From: Alphaproteobacteria bacterium
GTDB lineage: Bacteria; Pseudomonadota; Alphaproteobacteria; Puniceispirillales; Puniceispirillaceae
DNA: 17,879 bases
Direction: 5' to 3'
Assembly (NCBI GenBank): GCA_016780695.1
Contig: JADHLK010000011.1
Span: forward strand, 1-17,879
Shown here in pieces: positions 15,503 through 17,879 of the stretch. How positions within the stretch are numbered: the stretch's first letter is position 1; the number at the start of each line of letters is the position of its first letter. The position numbers and the translations under genes are program-made. Under the pieces are notes generated by a model. That model saw nothing but the letters and a program-made list of their open reading frames with translations. It searched no databases and had not been told where the DNA came from.

Positions 15503-15523
15503 TGTAAAACAAGGACTTACTGA

Positions 15524-15579
15524 AACCAATAGACGGTGGTACATGCATCATTAGACGCAACCAATAGTCGGTGCTATTG
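15524..15579. repeat. spaced direct repeats plus inverted repeat before the Trp-rich gene
   Basis: AACCAATAGACGGTG (15524-15538) recurs as AACCAATAGTCGGTG (15559-15573), differing at one base, 35 bp apart. The second copy is part of a hairpin CAATAG-N6-CTATTG (15562-15579). It ends 7 nt before ATG 15587, an operator-like position controlling the three-gene operon. Confidence 0.65.
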
Positions 15580-15586
15580 TGGTGTT

Positions 15587-16177
15587 ATGAAAACAAGTAG
15601 ATGGAACAGATACGATAAAAAGAGTGGTTTATGGATTCCATCGTCAAAACCCATCTACACATTCTGGTTCAAGTATCTCCAACACGCAGAAAGAGATACC
15701 ACCAGAACGGTGGATTGGACGAAATATGATGGATGGGGTGGTGTAGATACAATCCTGAACGTCAAGTTCGATGCTTGGTGGAAAACACACTGGAAAGACT
15801 TGTTTGGTTATGAACTGGACAGGACAGAACCAAAGTACCCTCTATCAACCACCAAACCCCAACTGGACGGTATCAAGTACTCTCTACTGGTATATGAACT
15901 TAGGAAAGAGAACCCCTCACTGGAGTATTGGGAACTCGCAAAAGAGATTGCTGCCAAAGAATATCCAAGACGCAGAGATAAAGGGAAACTTGACCCTAAC
16001 TTCAAACCAGAACATTGGAGTTTCAATATTGCTCGTCCTTCTGTTGGAAGGGAAATATGGAAAAGAGATAAGAAAGAGTTTGGAGAAAAGAAACGAGTGT
16101 TGAGTTCTCGTATGGGTAGATATCTTCAAAGTGCAGAGAAACATCTGGATAATGTCTGCAAGGGAAACTTCCCATGA
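15587..16177 (+). CDS. Trp-rich basic protein of unknown function (196 aa)
   Basis: I do not recognise a named family. From ATG 15587 the 196 residues include 11 Trp, several times the usual share. They cluster in an aromatic N-terminal half (WNRYDKKSGLW, YTFWFKYLQHAERD, VDWTKYDGWGG, FDAWWKTHWKDLFGYEL, within about residues 6-78). The C-terminal half (about 100-190) is helical and rich in Lys/Arg, with EYPRRRDKG and REIWKRDKKEFGEKKR, compatible with nucleic-acid binding. The frame is open upstream to a GTG at 15536, but that part lies inside the repeats, so ATG 15587 is chosen although no Shine-Dalgarno is evident. It ends in ATGA shared with the zinc-ribbon gene, forming the first gene of a tight three-gene unit. 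Confidence 0.72.
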   Translation: MKTSRWNRYDKKSGLWIPSSKPIYTFWFKYLQHAERDTTRTVDWTKYDGWGGVDTILNVKFDAWWKTHWKDLFGYELDRTEPKYPLSTTKPQLDGIKYSLLVYELRKENPSLEYWELAKEIAAKEYPRRRDKGKLDPNFKPEHWSFNIARPSVGREIWKRDKKEFGEKKRVLSSRMGRYLQSAEKHLDNVCKGNFP

Positions 16178-16353
16178 GAGTCCGAACTAAGGACTGTTAT
16201 GTCTGTAATGACGCAAAGGAAGTCCTGTATCGGTGCCGATACCAAGAATTGAAGGATTGGGTGTTCTTATGCGGGAAGTGTCTGACGGACGTTAAATCCA
16301 AATTTGAAGACAGTTACCAATACGGTGGCACTTGGAAGAGTAAGAAGAAATGA
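16174..16353 (+). CDS. small zinc-ribbon-like protein (59 aa)
   Basis: Found by reading the frame directly: 59 residues beginning MRVRTKDCYVCNDAKEVLYR. Two CxxC knuckles (Cys8/Cys11 and Cys33/Cys36, the latter in FLCGKC) are separated by 21 residues, and the C-terminus YQYGGTWKSKKK is basic. The pattern is that of a single treble-clef or zinc-ribbon fold. Similar small proteins with LYR-x-RY, DW-x-F-x-C-x-x-C and a YGGTWK-type tail occur, to my memory, in marine phages and plankton bacteria. The ATG overlaps the preceding stop (ATGA) and its own stop overlaps the next start, so the three genes are very probably translationally coupled. Function is unknown; a nucleic-acid or protein-protein adaptor is plausible. 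Confidence 0.72.
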   Translation: MRVRTKDCYVCNDAKEVLYRCRYQELKDWVFLCGKCLTDVKSKFEDSYQYGGTWKSKKK

Positions 16354-16514
16354 ACACCTTCATCATAGGATGCATCATTTTTGCTATCTGGGTAATTTGG
16401 ATTACTGGTCTGATGTATTTCTTTGAAAAGGGTAAGGGTTTATTATTTTTACTCTACGCTTTAGTGACCATACCTCTAGGATTTGTAGTTATATTCCTTT
16501 TCGGGTCAAACTAA
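16350..16514 (+). CDS. small two-helix membrane protein (54 aa)
   Basis: Read directly: 54 residues, beginning MNTFIIGCIIFAIWVIWITG. There are two membrane helices (about 3-25 and 29-51) separated by a charged hairpin FEKGKG, and a very short tail. The start overlaps the zinc-ribbon gene stop as ATGA, so it is the last gene of the trio. No family is recognised. It could be a holin-like, toxin-like or membrane-anchor partner of the two upstream proteins, but the sequence does not decide between these. Conservation of the overlap in relatives would confirm that the ORF is real. Confidence 0.6.
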   Translation: MNTFIIGCIIFAIWVIWITGLMYFFEKGKGLLFLLYALVTIPLGFVVIFLFGSN

Positions 16515-16525
16515 TCCAAGAAACC

Positions 16526-16642
16526 TGTCTCACTTGGGTATAGTCCAACGTCACATCTTTATGAGACAGATTTAGTGTCTCAAAAGGGTGGTTTGTTGAC
16601 ATAAGAGACATTCTTCTATAGAGTCTAGAATCATATGAGACA
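16526..16642. promoter_or_regulatory. TGTCTCA/TGAGACA operator-like array before the serine recombinase
   Basis: The exact heptamer TGTCTCA (or its complement TGAGACA) occurs at 16526-16532, 16562-16568, 16576-16582 and 16636-16642, and a one-base variant AGAGACA at 16604-16610. The middle two form a perfect inverted pair with a 7-nt spacer. The variant lies between a TTGACA (16596-16601) and a TATAGA (16617-16622), spacing 15, which may be the recombinase promoter. The 143-bp gap contains no gene. A dedicated repressor or activator, or recombinase binding, is inferred. Confidence 0.65.
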
Positions 16643-16657
16643 CTATAGGACGATTTG

Positions 16658-17200
16658 ATGATTTATGGATACGCACGAGTTTCCACCACCGACCAAGACC
16701 TCTCAGTGCAACTGGAAGCACTCAAGAGGTATGGGTGTGAGAATATTCGTCAAGAGAAAGTTTCTGGAACTTCGATGCAAGGAAGAGAAGAACTGAAGGT
16801 TCTTCTCGACTTCATGCGTGATGGTGATGAACTAGTAGTCACTAGGGTCGATAGACTTGCACGTTCAGTCTTTGACCTACAGGACATCGTGAAGACCCTT
16901 GATGAAAAGGGTGTGACCCTTTCTGCAACCGAACAACCAATCTCGACCAAGGATGCAACATCCAAGTGTTTCTTGGATATGCTGTCGGTCTTTGCAGAGT
17001 TTGAGACGAACCTTCGCAAGGAACGTCAGATGGAAGGTATCGCAAAGGCAAAAGAAAAAGGTGTCTATAAGGGCAGAAAACCCTCTGTAGACGTTGAGAG
17101 GGTCAAGGAACTGCGTGACAGTGGTATGGGTGCATCTGCAATCGCAAAGGAATTGGGGATAGGTCGTGCGTCCGTCTATCGTGCCCTATCATCAATTTGA
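16658..17200 (+). CDS. serine recombinase of the resolvase/invertase family
   Basis: A small serine recombinase: cuts both strands through a phosphoserine link to resolve, invert or excise DNA. The 180 residues start MIYGYARVSTTDQD with nucleophile Ser9. The active-site arginine motif VTRVDRLARS (Arg66, Arg69) and the E-helix dimer interface (FLDMLSVFAEFETNLRKERQMEGI) follow. A C-terminal helix-turn-helix ends the protein (about 140-178, ASAIAKELGIGRASVYRAL). Length matches Tn3-type resolvases and Hin/Gin/Pin invertases; sequence alone does not say which reaction it does. An AGGA at 16647-16650 supports ATG 16658 over the TTG codon just before it. It is flanked by repeats on both sides, and it is the second recombinase in the element. 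Confidence 0.95.
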   Translation: MIYGYARVSTTDQDLSVQLEALKRYGCENIRQEKVSGTSMQGREELKVLLDFMRDGDELVVTRVDRLARSVFDLQDIVKTLDEKGVTLSATEQPISTKDATSKCFLDMLSVFAEFETNLRKERQMEGIAKAKEKGVYKGRKPSVDVERVKELRDSGMGASAIAKELGIGRASVYRALSSI

Positions 17201-17231
17201 CTGATTGACTGTTTTATCGGATAATTAAGAC

Positions 17232-17252
17232 ATCCAAATTGAATGTTTGGAT
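17232..17252. repeat. inverted repeat after the serine recombinase
   Basis: ATCCAAA (17232-17238) and TTTGGAT (17246-17252) form a perfect 7-bp stem with a 7-nt loop. No T-run follows, so a recombination or protein-binding site is as likely as a terminator. Confidence 0.5.
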
Positions 17253-17253
17253 T

Positions 17254-17304
17254 GGTGTAGTAACGACCTAATCGTTCTGGTGTAGCAACGACCTCACACG
17301 TTCT
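17254..17304. repeat. 25/26-bp tandem repeat between recombinase and next gene
   Basis: Two adjacent units (17254-17278 and 17279-17304) share GGTGTAG-T/C-AACGACCT at the left and CGTTCT at the right. Each contains a short inverted repeat (AACGA/TCGTT in the first, AACG/CGTT in the second). They are candidate recombinase subsites or operators for the downstream gene. Confidence 0.65.
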
Positions 17305-17367
17305 ATCATCCCCAATCTAGATGTTCTCTTTGCGAGCAATTGAACCAATTGTGCGTAGGAGAATGTT

Positions 17368-17879
17368 ATGCAAACCCAACAATATCGCGACTTCACGTTA
17401 GTCTTCGGTGCACCATCTGGTGACCGTTATGAGATGCTATGTGGCATTGCCGACCAAACCGAACGCTCTTTTAGTGAGGTGTATTTTGAATATCTCACTG
17501 AAGTATTCAAACCGAGAAACAGCACAAACCTTATCGATGAGACATTGTCTGTAATTCTGGATGAAGAAGTTCATGCGGGTGAATTACACATGGATTATCA
17601 GCGTTGGTTTAAAGAGAGACAGGGGTGTTCAAAATTCACGCATAACTGTCACCTCCATAAGGGAGATGACAAGTTTCTCATAAAGATTCCATTTCTGATG
17701 CTCTACCCAGACAGGTTCATCAACCCATTGGGGAAAACACCAAGTGCGCGGATTGAACAACACCACATTGAACACCTGGCAGCGGTGATTGGAAAAACAA
17801 TCCAACTAGACTGGGTTCAAACGTGGTTTGCATACGCTGACTCCGACAGCGTTTGGGATTCGAGAGGGCATAATTATGT
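17368..17879 (+). CDS. hypothetical protein, 3' end cut by window edge
   Basis: Read directly: an open frame of 170 codons from ATG 17368 to the window end, with an AGGAGA 5 nt upstream. The N-terminus begins MQTQQYRDFTLVFGAPSGDR. The visible part is soluble and mixed in charge, with a His/Cys-rich middle (residues about 91-101, CSKFTHNCHLH), then KFLIKIPFLMLYPDRFINPLGKTP and an EQHHIEHLAAVIG segment. I do not recognise a family. The His/Cys residues could bind metal. It is in the same direction as the serine recombinase, 167 bp downstream, behind the tandem repeats. Confidence 0.65.
   Translation, partial: MQTQQYRDFTLVFGAPSGDRYEMLCGIADQTERSFSEVYFEYLTEVFKPRNSTNLIDETLSVILDEEVHAGELHMDYQRWFKERQGCSKFTHNCHLHKGDDKFLIKIPFLMLYPDRFINPLGKTPSARIEQHHIEHLAAVIGKTIQLDWVQTWFAYADSDSVWDSRGHNY

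Noticed and set aside
16526..16642. CRISPR-like array
   Set aside because: The repeated unit is only 7 bp, occurs in both orientations and has irregular spacing, and no cas gene is visible.

Overview
The window is a bacterial chromosome segment, most likely from an alphaproteobacterium. Two things point that way: the rpmH-rnpA-yidD-yidC-engB-argB-HAD-dapD-dapE gene order, and the protein sequences themselves. A low-GC mobile element is inserted at its right side. The small proteins of the element look to me like those of marine phages and phage-like elements, so a marine host (for example a SAR116-like lineage) is plausible but unproven. By eye the host part is about 60% GC and the element about 40%.

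Host part, left to right. A 3'-truncated rmuC (minus) diverges from def-fmt-truA (plus; N-terminal protein maturation, initiator tRNA formylation, tRNA pseudouridylation). truA meets head-on a long minus-strand series that is transcribed from the right: rpmH, rnpA, yidD, yidC, engB, argB, a pyrimidine 5'-nucleotidase-like HAD hydrolase, dapD, dapE and a small polytopic membrane protein. This series joins ribosome and tRNA biogenesis, membrane protein insertion, cell-division GTPase function, arginine synthesis, and lysine/diaminopimelate synthesis. Several junctions overlap (yidD/rnpA 4 nt, engB/yidC 34 nt, HAD/argB 8 nt, membrane protein/dapE 1 nt). A TTGACA-17-TATTGA promoter sits in front of rpmH.

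To the right of rpmH, on the plus strand, lies a sensor histidine kinase gene broken by an in-frame TAA inside its second membrane segment. It converges on a xanthine phosphoribosyltransferase gene (gpt, minus). A 13-bp tandem repeat precedes gpt, and then comes tRNA-Arg(ACG).

Mobile element, from about 13641 to beyond the window end. A tyrosine integrase gene follows the tRNA directly, so the tRNA 3' end is the probable attachment site; the other end of the element is not in the window. The element carries two minus-strand unknown genes (a two-helix membrane protein and an acidic 119-aa protein). It also carries a plus-strand trio overlapping by ATGA (a Trp-rich basic protein, a 59-aa CxxC/CxxC zinc-ribbon protein, and a 54-aa two-helix membrane protein), a serine recombinase, and the start of another unknown gene. 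Its intergenic regions are dense in repeats: a TGTCTCA/TGAGACA heptamer array, a near-palindrome, spaced direct repeats and a 25/26-bp tandem repeat. These look like operators or recombination sites. The element, with two recombinases of different chemistry and a set of unrecognised cargo genes, is the least familiar part of the window.
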